This document shows positions 16,425-25,507 of a stretch of 64,000 bases of DNA, one piece after another (position 1 is the stretch's first letter; each line of letters starts with the position of its first letter). The notes below the pieces were generated by a model. The model had not been told where the DNA came from and ran no database searches. It saw only the letters and a list, made by a program, of their open reading frames with translations. The translations under genes and the position numbers were made by a program. The stretch is from assembly GCA_024275575.1 (NCBI GenBank), contig JAJRYV010000117.1, positions 62,001 through 126,000 of the forward strand, written 5' to 3'. This stretch comes from a bacterium (lineage in GTDB: Bacteria; Zhuqueibacterota; Zhuqueibacteria; Zhuqueibacterales; Geothermadaptataceae).

Positions 16425-18175
16425 TCATTCATGATTTTTTTAATAACTTGCAGCGGTTCGTAATAATTGCGTCGGACAAATCCATCATCGAGATTTTTAA
16501 TTGTGCCGAGATGGCCGGCAAGACGCGCAGCCCAATAAATGACGAGCATGGGTTTCAACATCGATGCTTCAAAACCGAAAGCATCCCGGTACATTTCGCG
16601 AATTTTTTGAAAGAGTTTATCCGAAAGCATGATATTGAGCAAAGTTCCGGTTTTGGGCGAATTTGCTGCGGTGCGCCGGATATGTAAAAAAAAATGAAAA
16701 ACATCGAGGATCGGGAAGGTTTGCAGGCGTGCCATATCCCAATCGATAACACCACTGATTTTTCCGAGTTGCCGGTCATAGAGGATATTTTTTGCGGAAA
16801 AATCGCCGTGCCCGAGTGAAAGGGTAAATTTTTTATTTAAAAAATGCCGCCATAAAAATTCGTGAAGCTGCTTTTTAAATTCTCGATCAGCCCCTTCCGC
16901 CTGAACGAATTGTAGAGCAGCGGACACCGGTGTATAAATCAGTTGATCGAAAAGTGCTTCATCGATCGTAACCTCTTTGGCAAATCCCCGCTGCACTGCC
17001 AGCCAAAACGGAAAAACCTGCATTACCAGTGATCGGGCGTTGCGGCGGAAATCCGGCAGTGAAGCCATGGGTTCGCCGGGCACGATCGATTCGACAAAAT
17101 AGGCCTGATTGTCACGGATGCCTTCTGTGATCGGTTGCGGCACACGGTTGCACAAAACATCCACTTCCGAGGAGTTAATATAGCCCAGGGTCATTTGATT
17201 GACTTTCGCCCTTTTTACCGCATGGTGATTCAGTGGTAATTTAATCACGATGGGTTGTTGCTTTGCGGCGATTTTGAAATCGGCGAAAACATGGACTTTA
17301 CCACCAGGGAAAACGGCGAAATCGACCATCTCTCCTGCTGAAAATGCCGAGTTGGGCAAGGCCTCAAGTAACCGTGTCAAAAAACTTTGTGTCAGCTCGC
17401 GCTCCGCCGCGCCGACAGCAATCTCCTCGGTAGTGAGACGTTGCCGGAAAGGGTAGGAGTATTTTGGCGATAACTGCTCGAACGATCCGCTTATCGGTTT
17501 GATCACGCGCGGGTTTTTGTCGGTTGGGCTCAAACCCAGGGAGGCAAAAGGGACGATACCGAGGTTTTTAAATTGTGATCTGACTGTGCGCACACGGGTT
17601 TGATTTCTTCTGCCGGAGAAAGTGCCGGCAAAAGAATGGGTCGTACGGCTATTTGATTTTCGAAATAAACTTCGCACCCTGGCCTTAATGCTGGCCGGAC
17701 TGAAATTGTTTCCGGCAAGCGTCCAGACTTCCGTATCTGCATGGATGAATTTGCGGATCGTTGCCAGGGAGCGGATAAATGCGCTGTCCTTTTCTTCACC
17801 GAGTAAAATGATCAGATCGAATTTGCTGGCCAGCGAACCGATATCATCGATACAGGTGTAGTTATCGATTCCCTTGGCCTGCGCCAGTGTGTTGAAGATG
17901 CATTGGTCTTTTTCCGACAGGCCAAAAACGACGACGTGGGCACAGAGGCGGGCCAGCGATAGTGGAAAAGTCGTCAGACGATTGAGCAGCAGCAACACCT
18001 GTTTATCCGGGCGAACACCCATGTAAAACATCCAGGCTGAGGAGGTTTCGTATTGTATATCGCGGATGAGTTGTTTACGTTCACTCAGGGGAAGTTGGCG
18101 GCACTGTTCGAGGAATTGCTGCAGTGGTGTTGCAATGTGTGCGGTCTTGTCGTGGTTTTGATCGTCCAGATGCAA
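16421..18175 (-). CDS. Methyltransferase-like domain fused to APH/choline-kinase-like phosphotransferase
   Basis: A 584-residue protein. The C-terminal third is an aminoglycoside phosphotransferase/choline kinase fold: SLGHGDFSAKNILYDRQLGK (HGDxxxxN catalytic loop) and ISGVIDWDMARLQTFPILD (metal-binding IDWD). The N-terminal 160 residues look like a degenerate class I methyltransferase Rossmann domain (VVVFGLSEKDQCIFNTLAQA, KFDLIILLGE), but the glycine-rich SAM motif is replaced by LLLLNRLTTFPLSLARL, so SAM binding is doubtful. Start may be a TTG at 18175 and is uncertain. It overlaps the kinase-like fusion downstream by 4 nt, so the two products are probably made together and may act on the same intermediate. 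Confidence 0.65.
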   Translation of the reverse strand: MHLDDQNHDKTAHIATPLQQFLEQCRQLPLSERKQLIRDIQYETSSAWMFYMGVRPDKQVLLLLNRLTTFPLSLARLCAHVVVFGLSEKDQCIFNTLAQAKGIDNYTCIDDIGSLASKFDLIILLGEEKDSAFIRSLATIRKFIHADTEVWTLAGNNFSPASIKARVRSLFRKSNSRTTHSFAGTFSGRRNQTRVRTVRSQFKNLGIVPFASLGLSPTDKNPRVIKPISGSFEQLSPKYSYPFRQRLTTEEIAVGAAERELTQSFLTRLLEALPNSAFSAGEMVDFAVFPGGKVHVFADFKIAAKQQPIVIKLPLNHHAVKRAKVNQMTLGYINSSEVDVLCNRVPQPITEGIRDNQAYFVESIVPGEPMASLPDFRRNARSLVMQVFPFWLAVQRGFAKEVTIDEALFDQLIYTPVSAALQFVQAEGADREFKKQLHEFLWRHFLNKKFTLSLGHGDFSAKNILYDRQLGKISGVIDWDMARLQTFPILDVFHFFLHIRRTAANSPKTGTLLNIMLSDKLFQKIREMYRDAFGFEASMLKPMLVIYWAARLAGHLGTIKNLDDGFVRRNYYEPLQVIKKIMNE

Positions 18176-18199
18176 TGTATTAGTCCATTAAAAATAGCT

Positions 18200-18946
18200 T
18201 TAAACCATCGCGGTTTGCTTTGCTTTTTGAACTGCCGGTGTATCCTGTTCCATGTCTATGATGACGGGTTTGCCGAAAACACCGGACCAAATCGCTTTCA
18301 CCGGCTTTGATTTATCCAGCATGTTTTCATAGCGGTAAAATGAAACCCCAAAAAAGCTGATAAAACGCATTTTGTAAACGATAATTGCGCCCAGCCGTTT
18401 GTGTGTTTTCAACGACGCCGCATTCATGCCAACCATGAAGCCGTAATATTTATCGTAGTTCGAACTGGTCGTTGCATATTTTCCCAGGGCGAGATAAACG
18501 CCCTTCGAGCGGTACTCCCGCGTGACAAATGCATCATAGACCCAGACACAGTTCTCTTCGATACGAAATGTGCAGTTGACCTTGTTTTCTTTATTGAGCC
18601 GTGAGGTGCCGAGCCAAGCCATGCCGATACATTTTTCACCTTCAAGTGCGATGAAACAATCATCGTTGCGCTCGAACCGGCGACGCAGATTGTCGATGTT
18701 TTTACCCGGAAACAAGGTTTGAATCAGCGGTAAATCTTCAACGGTTGCATGGCGAAAAACAAAACGTCTTTGCAGCCGGTGCAGCAGCTTCAGCTCGATA
18801 TCTTCTCCTGCCCGGCCTGAATATCCGACATAAAAATTGATATAGCGAAACAGCCATAGCGGGATATAATTATACAAAGCCATCAATACCAGCTGGCCGC
18901 GCCCATCACGCATAAGTTTGATCATTTTAGAAATATTTGCAAACAT
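18200..18946 (-). CDS. GNAT-family N-acetyltransferase
   Basis: A 248-residue protein with a GNAT domain from about residue 62: FVFRHATVEDLPLIQTLFPG, then CIGMAWLG, CVWVYDAFVTREYRSKGVYLALGKYA (motif A, with RSKGVY in place of the usual R/Q-x-x-G-x-G/A), and GMNAASLKTHKRLGAIIVYKM (motif B with the N-x-x-S-x-x-x-H-x-x-L-G pattern). It likely acylates a sugar or amino-sugar intermediate. Encoded 24 nt before the APH-like fusion gene on the same strand, so probably one operon. No membrane segments. Confidence 0.8.
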   Translation of the reverse strand: MFANISKMIKLMRDGRGQLVLMALYNYIPLWLFRYINFYVGYSGRAGEDIELKLLHRLQRRFVFRHATVEDLPLIQTLFPGKNIDNLRRRFERNDDCFIALEGEKCIGMAWLGTSRLNKENKVNCTFRIEENCVWVYDAFVTREYRSKGVYLALGKYATTSSNYDKYYGFMVGMNAASLKTHKRLGAIIVYKMRFISFFGVSFYRYENMLDKSKPVKAIWSGVFGKPVIIDMEQDTPAVQKAKQTAMV

Positions 18947-19382
18947 TTTTTTGTCCCGGCCTGATCTGAAACTTTCAGTGCGAAAATATTTTTCTATCGG
19001 CTTAAATTCGAAGTCCCGAATTGTAATATACGCTGTACCGGGTCCGATTGCGGAGGCGATGGCGGCGGGAAGTATCGGAGAAAAAAGAGCGATAAATGAA
19101 ATTTCGTAACAGTTCAGCCATATCCGCCTGGCGGGATTTTTTTCATGCTTGTCAATCGTAGAATCCCGCCATTCAGCCGGTCGGGAATTCCTTGATAATG
19201 AGTATGTGGGCTTAAATCATCCCCAACGGGCAGAGACAGAAAACGTTTCGTCGAGGTCAACGTGTGTAACGCTCAGCGAGACGCTTTTGTTCTATTCGGT
19301 CAGTTTCTTGATCAAGCTAGTTCGGCGGGTGACTTGCTAAACAGCCACCCTGTAACCGTTCAGATGTTCCATTCTGAATTCA
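18947..19382. other. Gene-free region with inverted repeat and repeat copy
   Basis: These 436 bp separate the GNAT gene from the sorting-domain protein. GGCGGGATT (19130-19138) and AATCCCGCC (19162-19170) form perfect 9-bp arms. At 19271-19297 lies GCTCAGCGAGACGCTTTTG followed by TTCTATTC, a degenerate copy of the repeat also found near 287 and 33304. The frame upstream of the GNAT start stays open across the inverted repeat, but it lacks a start codon with a ribosome site and reads as repeat-derived, so I do not call a gene. Confidence 0.5.
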
Positions 19383-21107
19383 TTATTTCACCAGTGTTAC
19401 CGGCATCATCTGCCGCTTGTTGGCTGTTTTTACCTCAACATAATAAACGCCGGAAGCCAGCGGGCGATTCATCTGATCTCTACCGTTCCATTCGATTGTG
19501 CGCAAGCCGGTTTCGGAAATGCCGTGGAACAAAGTGCGCACACGGCGCCCCTGGATATCGTACACATGCACCTGAACCGCTGTGGGCGCGGGGACATTAA
19601 ACTGGATCATCGTTGCTTTTTTTCCACTACCCAGGCCGTTGGAAAACGGGTTCGGGTAAGCCGGATAAAGACGAAATGAATTGGCGATTTCCAGTTCGTT
19701 CTCACTGACGGCAGTACCCGGCGAGACCGTGGTTACCTGTTTTGTCGTCGCTGTTGTCAGCGGGTTCCAGTTGGCGTCGTCAAATTCTTTGCCACGATTT
19801 TCAGCATCGGGCGGCAGCATAAAAAGACGGATGTGCGAAATAACTGCTTCGCGTTTGTCGGTATCCGGTATTTCTTCGACATGCACGCCGTGATTGCCGA
19901 TGGCATTGTTGTCTTCACCGGTTAAATCAAAGAAATTGTTGTTGTCGACGTAATAAGAACTCACCGTACAACCGGGCAGCGCAGCAAACTGTCGCAAGTC
20001 TGTCCATAAAACGAGCGAACCCTGGTTTGCAGATGTTTGTGCCCAGGAGCTCGGACTGCTGCCACTCAAAGTTTCCGGCTGGCCGTCTAACTTTACATTG
20101 CTGTTGTATTCGTCGTAGTATTTTGTATTTGTGAGATTCTTTGAATAATCCATGTAAAACCATAGATCGGGCAAAGGGTGAACCCGATAATTCATTTGCA
20201 TGGCCACCATTTTACGATAGAAAACCGCCGAATAGGAGGTGGTTGGGCCGCTCGCGGCGCCCTGCACCTGGCGGATGGCGCGAACCGGGCCTACCCGGTG
20301 GCCGACGTAATCGCTGCAGCCGTCTTCATATTGACAACCGTTTGTTTTGGAACCCTCACTCCATAAATCTTCCGACTCGTTTGGCGGCACCAGGGCATAA
20401 GCGCGGAATTTAACGCGGTCGATGAGATCGATATTATTGCCGCCGAGCGCTGATTTCGGGCGGATTTCATCCAAAACCCAGCGGCGGCTGTAATGCAGAA
20501 AGTAGTAATCCGATTCGATATCCGCCCCTTGCTCGTTGGCCGGCCCTACCAGCGCATGGGAGACTTCCTCGCCTGCTGTGTAGTTCAGTGTTTTCGATAA
20601 ATAAATGTAGACATAAGCCTCGGCTGCGGCGTCTAGGGGATCGGAAATTTTAACTTCAACGCGCCGCATTTCAGTATCCGGCGCCCAGCTTTCATCGGGA
20701 TGCGGGGCTCTATCACCGCCATCTTCGACCATAAAAACGATTTCGTCATCGCTATCAAAACCCGGATCGCTGTCGGAAGTCGTTCCGTTTTGATATATTC
20801 CCGGTTCATCCGTCACGTAGAGGAGATCGGTTGCCGGATGCTTTTCGGGTTTGCCGGGAGGCACCGTGGTGTCGAAGAGAATTCGTTCATCCACCTGCAG
20901 TGGTATTTGTTTCCAGCGATTTTCACCGGCAATGTAAACAAAACCAAAAATCTCAGATGGTTTTTCGCCGAGAAGATCAGGAATTTGCGCCCCGGTGATG
21001 ATTACCGGTTGGTATTTGCGGGCAAAAGAGAAATTATTCCCGGCCAAAAGCTGGCTGAGAAAAAGAAAGCATGCTGTAGTCACTAAGATGGTCTTCTTCA
21101 TTTTCAT
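19383..21107 (-). CDS. Exported protein with C-terminal PNPF/FlgD-like sorting domain
   Basis: A 574-residue secreted protein. The N-terminus is a signal peptide (MKMKKTILVTTACFLFLSQLLAG). The body (about 30-470) is a domain I cannot name, containing RWKQIPLQVDER, DDEIVFMVEDGGDRAPHPDE, GAASGPTTSYSAVFYRKM and HPLPDLWFYMDYS. The last 85 residues read FRLYPAYPNPFSN, then VPAPTAVQVHVYDIQGRRVRTL, then IEWNGRDQMNRPLASGVYYV, the classical FlgD-like/type-IX-style C-terminal sorting domain. So it should be exported and anchored or released at the cell surface. ATG preceded by AAGGA. It has a paralogue immediately downstream (21352-22731), indicating tandem duplication. Confidence 0.8.
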   Translation of the reverse strand: MKMKKTILVTTACFLFLSQLLAGNNFSFARKYQPVIITGAQIPDLLGEKPSEIFGFVYIAGENRWKQIPLQVDERILFDTTVPPGKPEKHPATDLLYVTDEPGIYQNGTTSDSDPGFDSDDEIVFMVEDGGDRAPHPDESWAPDTEMRRVEVKISDPLDAAAEAYVYIYLSKTLNYTAGEEVSHALVGPANEQGADIESDYYFLHYSRRWVLDEIRPKSALGGNNIDLIDRVKFRAYALVPPNESEDLWSEGSKTNGCQYEDGCSDYVGHRVGPVRAIRQVQGAASGPTTSYSAVFYRKMVAMQMNYRVHPLPDLWFYMDYSKNLTNTKYYDEYNSNVKLDGQPETLSGSSPSSWAQTSANQGSLVLWTDLRQFAALPGCTVSSYYVDNNNFFDLTGEDNNAIGNHGVHVEEIPDTDKREAVISHIRLFMLPPDAENRGKEFDDANWNPLTTATTKQVTTVSPGTAVSENELEIANSFRLYPAYPNPFSNGLGSGKKATMIQFNVPAPTAVQVHVYDIQGRRVRTLFHGISETGLRTIEWNGRDQMNRPLASGVYYVEVKTANKRQMMPVTLVK

Positions 21108-21351
21108 AGTCCTTAAAACAAATGAAACTTATTGGTTAACGGTTGCACGAAAAATATCGCAGTATTCCTTCAGGTTATCGACATTTTGGTAATTTTCATC
21201 GATATCGGGATGCAGGTCAAACGATTGCGAATGAGAAATCAGGAATCAATTCAATTTCAAATTCGTTATTTCAACCCATTGATACGGTCGCCTTTTTAAT
21301 CACTCCCTGTGGATAGGCAAGTATTTTGCCAAATTTTCAAAGCAGGCTGAA

Positions 21352-22731
21352 TTACATTTGCCGAACCGCGATGCGAAGCGGGTTTTCCATATTTCTTGCG
21401 ATAGTCGCGCCGGCGCTTGCGGCATTTGCCTGCAGCATGAAAATTTTAAACCGCGCCACCACGGCTTTCAGTTTGTCGGTATCGGGAATATTGGTGAGAT
21501 GGACACCATGATTGCCGATCGCCCGGCCGTCTCCGGTCAAATCGTTAAATGCGCGATCGTCGCGATAATAGGATGAAATCCGCAGTTTTCTTCCCAAATT
21601 GAGAAATTCCTGCAAGTCCATCCAGGTGACGATAGAACCGGCAGCGCTGGACATTTGCCCCCAATTTTGGTTTTGTGAGGGCCGTACCGCATCATTGCGG
21701 CCATCGATTTTTACGCCGGAATTTTCAGCATCGAAAAATAGCGGTGCCGTCAGCTCCGGATCATAATCCATATAAAACCACAGGTTAGGCAGCGCATGCA
21801 CGCGATAATTGATTTGTACCTCAAACATTTTGCGGTAAAAATAGGCGAAATAACTGGTTGTCGGGCCGCTCGCAGCACCCTGCACCATGCGGATCACCCG
21901 CACCGGGCCGACTTTATGGCCGAGATACCAGCTACAACCGGATTTCGGGCTAAACTTGCAGGCGCCGGGGCCGTCGCTCCAGAACTCCTCAGTCTCGTTG
22001 AACATGCCCATTTTTCGCGATGGTTGTGGCGTCAGGCCATAGGCGCGAAATTTGACTTGGTCGATGAGATCCTCACCACTGCCGCGCAGCGACTTTTTGA
22101 TGCGAATCTGATCGAGCACCCAGCGGCGGCTGTAATTGACACGATAAAAATCGGTTTCGATCACAGCGCCATGTTCGCGCCGGTCGGTGAGGTGATAAAC
22201 GAGATTGTTTGTTTTGCGCATTAAATTTCCGGCACGAAAAAGATAGACATAGGCCACAGCGCCATTCACGGGGTCTGAGATGGCAATTTCGAGGCGCTGC
22301 CGGTCGGCACCTGCCGGCGCCGGCGCCGAGGCGGAAGCCTGATCGCCGGCATCTTCCAGCATGAAAACCAGCTCGTCGTCTTTATCGAAACGCGGGTCGT
22401 CATCGCGGGCGAGCCGGGCGCCGAGAATGCCGCCGGAAAAACCGACGTAAACATATTCCGCTGCCGGATGCTTGCGCTTGCCCGGCGGGATCGATAAATC
22501 CATATACTTGCGCTCATCGACCTGAACGGCGATTTGTGTCCAACGTTTTTGCACCCGCGAAAAACGATATCCGGCTATCTCCTGTGGATTAATACCGATG
22601 ATTTGTGGTAAATCCGCACCGGTGAGCACGATGGGTTCGTACAGTCGCTGCGGCGAAAAATTGTTCGGTCCGGCTGAAAGTTGCAGCAGGGAAAACAGCG
22701 AGGAAAAAATAATGACAAGCGATCGTCGCAT
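21352..22731 (-). CDS. Exported paralogue lacking the sorting domain
   Basis: A 459-residue protein with a signal peptide (MRRSLVIIFSSLFSLLQLSAG), homologous over its body to the neighbouring 574-residue protein. Shared blocks include RRWVLDQIRIK, GAASGPTTSYFAYFYRKM, HALPNLWFYMDYDPE and GNHGVHLTNIPDTDK. It ends soon after the shared block, at a short basic tail (NPLRIAVRQM), with no PNPF domain, so it probably stays periplasmic or is secreted another way. AAGGA lies about 8 nt before the ATG. It precedes the sorting-domain copy on the same strand. Function unknown; position beside a polysaccharide lyase-like gene suggests glycan binding or processing. Confidence 0.75.
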   Translation of the reverse strand: MRRSLVIIFSSLFSLLQLSAGPNNFSPQRLYEPIVLTGADLPQIIGINPQEIAGYRFSRVQKRWTQIAVQVDERKYMDLSIPPGKRKHPAAEYVYVGFSGGILGARLARDDDPRFDKDDELVFMLEDAGDQASASAPAPAGADRQRLEIAISDPVNGAVAYVYLFRAGNLMRKTNNLVYHLTDRREHGAVIETDFYRVNYSRRWVLDQIRIKKSLRGSGEDLIDQVKFRAYGLTPQPSRKMGMFNETEEFWSDGPGACKFSPKSGCSWYLGHKVGPVRVIRMVQGAASGPTTSYFAYFYRKMFEVQINYRVHALPNLWFYMDYDPELTAPLFFDAENSGVKIDGRNDAVRPSQNQNWGQMSSAAGSIVTWMDLQEFLNLGRKLRISSYYRDDRAFNDLTGDGRAIGNHGVHLTNIPDTDKLKAVVARFKIFMLQANAASAGATIARNMENPLRIAVRQM

Positions 22732-22895
22732 AGAGAGAATCCTTTTTCAGGGTTTTTAGGAAAATGTTCGCAGTGTTTTTGCCAGATTCCTTGAATTGAG
22801 ATTGTTAAAATTTCTCGCCACACAGATTAGAAAAGTAGCGGCAATTCATCTGTTTTGCGGGTGGATTGCTGAACAGATCCAGCAGGTTTTATAAC

Positions 22896-25274
22896 TTAAA
22901 AAACATCAATGAAATACACCGCCAGCCCCCTGGTTTTATCGCTGAAAAATACCGAGCCATGCGCTCCGGTATCACCGCTGGCGATGATTTGCCGATCGCG
23001 ACGTACGCGATATTTGACATTTCTGGCGAGTTGCGTGATCAAATGTCGGCTCTCGCCCCCGGTGCTGAGTTTGTAGGAAAGTTTGCGCAGCGGCGTTTCG
23101 CTCCGGCTGAAGATGACCACGCGCGAGCCGTCGAGCACGGCGCCAAACCAGCCATTGCCCGAAAGCGCCTGAACGTCCGCACTCTGCAGCATGGTGTTGG
23201 CGTCGCCAATTTGAAAAACGGTTAAAAACAAACCCTGATCCGAACGGATTTGCAGATTGTGATTACCGAGCAGAAATTGCGCCCGTTCGCCGAAACGGCT
23301 GGCATCAAAACTCACTGGCGTGCCGTCGGCAAAAACCCATTCCCGTCCCCTCCCGCCGAATTTATGAATCTCTACTTTTTGCGGCCACAATGAAGTGATA
23401 AACATTTTACCGTGGGCTCCGGAAAGACGATTGGTTATGCTGAACTTCCGCGCCGGACTGATCCAGTGACCGCTCTCAACAGGAAACCAGTTTTTTTCTT
23501 CAGCGATGATATCGGCCGGTGTGTGCAAAAGGAATGATTTTTTCTGCCTCGATTCGACCCGGTCCATCACTAACAAAAATTCGTCGTTTGTCCGGCCGCG
23601 CAGATAAACCAGCGTCCGGCGGGCCAGCCGCGCTTTGTCGCCACCTTTGTAGGATTTTGAATAATCGTAGTCGACATAGTCAAATGCGTTTTTTTCAAAG
23701 CGCAGCGCATCGACAAAACCGGCCTGCGAAACTTTACCGGTTTCAAAATCTTCCGGCTCATCGACTTTTTTCACCCGGCCGATCTGCAGGCGCACTTCTC
23801 TATCCGGCCCGATGCCGAGCACGTTGTTGAATGCCATGCTTTTGTCCGGCCGTTTGGCGCGCGGAATGTCTTTACCCGCACTCTTGCCATGCACTGAATT
23901 GACTGCCAGCGTACCGAATTTGTAAATGCCGAAATGGCCGTGATCCTGCTCATTATGGCCGTTATCATACCAGAATTTGGGCGCCGTAAACTCGATGAGT
24001 GTGGCATCCGTTTTGTCATGGCTCGAGCGGAATGCGTATCCTTGCCCCAAATGCACGCTCAATTCCACCCCCGCCTGCTGCGGCGATAACTTGGGCACGT
24101 GTTTGACGCCGAATAAAAATTTATAAAACAAGTCAAAGTTCTGCGGTTCGTAATAGCGATACGAATCGACGGGGTGGCCGTAGGGACTGCGCACGACGAT
24201 CCACGCTGCGAGACCGCTCATCTTCGGATCGGATTTGAGCAAATGGGCTGCTGCCAAACTAAGCATTGCCGAAGGCTGCCAGGAATTCACTTTCATGCAG
24301 CCGCCGGTATTGTGCTGGGTAAAATAATAGTCTTTTTTGTATGGCCAGGGCATGGCGCTGAAATAAACCCACAACGGCGAGTAGCGCAACCAGGCATATT
24401 CCTGAAACAGGTTTTGCCCGAGAGCCGGGCCCGAGACCGCCGCCAGCAGCATCAGCCCGATGTAACCATCCATGGCATAACCCTCGCCTTCGATCCAACC
24501 GCTCGAACCCTCGAAAAGACGTTCGGAAACCTGCATTTGCCGGCGGATAAAAACATCCTGAAAACTGTCCATCATCGCAGCGGCGCGATTTTGCCTCTGC
24601 CTGCCCAAATCGTCGTCACCGTAAAAACACAAGGCCCCGGCGTAAATATGCACATTGGCGGCGTAGTGATTTTCCAGCTTGACTTTGTTGGAATTGTAGC
24701 GGTTTTCCCACCACCGGATAAGTTTATCGGCGATTTGCTGCCGCTGTTGCAGGGTCGAAAATGCGGTTGTCCAGTCGTAAACGACCTGCAACGCCAGGCT
24801 GGCGACGCCACCTTTGCGTGTTGCCAGATTTGAGGCGCCGTGGTGTTCTTCTTGCCAGTTGTCGGGTAAATTGCTGCTGATATATGATGCCAGTTCAAGT
24901 GCTTTTTGCGCATAATTTTTTGCCGATAAAGCACCGTTAATTTGTCCAATCGACGCCGGATCGATGAGCGCCAGAAATGAAAATGAGCGTGTTGCACCGA
25001 AAATATCGTTGTAATCGGAAAGCCCTTTGCCACCCGGCGGTACGGTGCGAAGACGGTTCATATGGCGGACGAAATTCTGAAAATCCGGATGGTAAAATCG
25101 TGTGATGCGCTGCCGGATTTGTGGTAAATCCTGTTTTGTGAGAAAAAGCCGCGGATGCTGTTTGCGTGCAATGGGGCTATCGGATTTGGTGGTAAATTGC
25201 CGCGCCGGGAGGTTGTTGAATATCAAAACCGAGAAGATAATCAGCGATGGTAAAATGTTTTTATAGCGGCGCAT
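22896..25274 (-). CDS. Exported heparinase II/III-like polysaccharide lyase
   Basis: A 792-residue exported protein. The signal peptide MRRYKNILPSLIIFSVLIFN is followed by QHPRLFLTKQDLPQIRQRI, a hallmark opening of alginate-lyase/heparinase II/III proteins. An (alpha/alpha) toroid segment spans about 80-420 (ENHYAANVHIYAGALCFYGD, GSSGWIEGEGYAMDGYIGLM). The beta-sandwich begins near 450 with WYDNGHNEQDHGHFGIYKFG, the conserved heparinase II/III-type block. It should cleave uronic-acid polysaccharide by beta-elimination in the periplasm or outside. The ORF track starts at 25370, but the ATG at 25274 has AAAGGA 6 nt upstream and begins the signal peptide directly. It may trim the polymer made by this locus. 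Confidence 0.8.
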   Translation of the reverse strand: MRRYKNILPSLIIFSVLIFNNLPARQFTTKSDSPIARKQHPRLFLTKQDLPQIRQRITRFYHPDFQNFVRHMNRLRTVPPGGKGLSDYNDIFGATRSFSFLALIDPASIGQINGALSAKNYAQKALELASYISSNLPDNWQEEHHGASNLATRKGGVASLALQVVYDWTTAFSTLQQRQQIADKLIRWWENRYNSNKVKLENHYAANVHIYAGALCFYGDDDLGRQRQNRAAAMMDSFQDVFIRRQMQVSERLFEGSSGWIEGEGYAMDGYIGLMLLAAVSGPALGQNLFQEYAWLRYSPLWVYFSAMPWPYKKDYYFTQHNTGGCMKVNSWQPSAMLSLAAAHLLKSDPKMSGLAAWIVVRSPYGHPVDSYRYYEPQNFDLFYKFLFGVKHVPKLSPQQAGVELSVHLGQGYAFRSSHDKTDATLIEFTAPKFWYDNGHNEQDHGHFGIYKFGTLAVNSVHGKSAGKDIPRAKRPDKSMAFNNVLGIGPDREVRLQIGRVKKVDEPEDFETGKVSQAGFVDALRFEKNAFDYVDYDYSKSYKGGDKARLARRTLVYLRGRTNDEFLLVMDRVESRQKKSFLLHTPADIIAEEKNWFPVESGHWISPARKFSITNRLSGAHGKMFITSLWPQKVEIHKFGGRGREWVFADGTPVSFDASRFGERAQFLLGNHNLQIRSDQGLFLTVFQIGDANTMLQSADVQALSGNGWFGAVLDGSRVVIFSRSETPLRKLSYKLSTGGESRHLITQLARNVKYRVRRDRQIIASGDTGAHGSVFFSDKTRGLAVYFIDVF

Positions 25275-25507
25275 AAGCATTCCTTTGCTATCATTCTTTT
25301 TGCTGAAATTAAGCGCTTTAGCATATAAGTGCAGAGAAAAATGGCGAATTATTAATTGATTGCCCGGCATAGTTTTTCTGAAACAAAGTCAAGATATTCA
25401 CGTTCTGTGTGTCGTGCCAGAGCCGACCTGCCGGTTTACGGCAATCAAAACCTGCCCCCAAAACTTATCGCAACAATTTTTAATTTGCAGACGAGGAGAA
25501 ATAAACC
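25275..25507. promoter_or_regulatory. Divergent promoter region between lyase and adaptor genes
   Basis: The 233-bp gap between the minus-strand lyase start (25274) and the plus-strand adaptor start (25508) must hold both promoters. An AT-rich stretch around 25290-25350 suits this. No operator or riboswitch pattern could be identified, so only the position supports the call. The plus-strand ribosome site GAGGAGA ends 8 nt before the ATG. Confidence 0.4.

Noticed and set aside
18947-19200. Open frame continuing upstream of the GNAT start
   Set aside because: It lacks a start with ribosome site and crosses a perfect inverted repeat.
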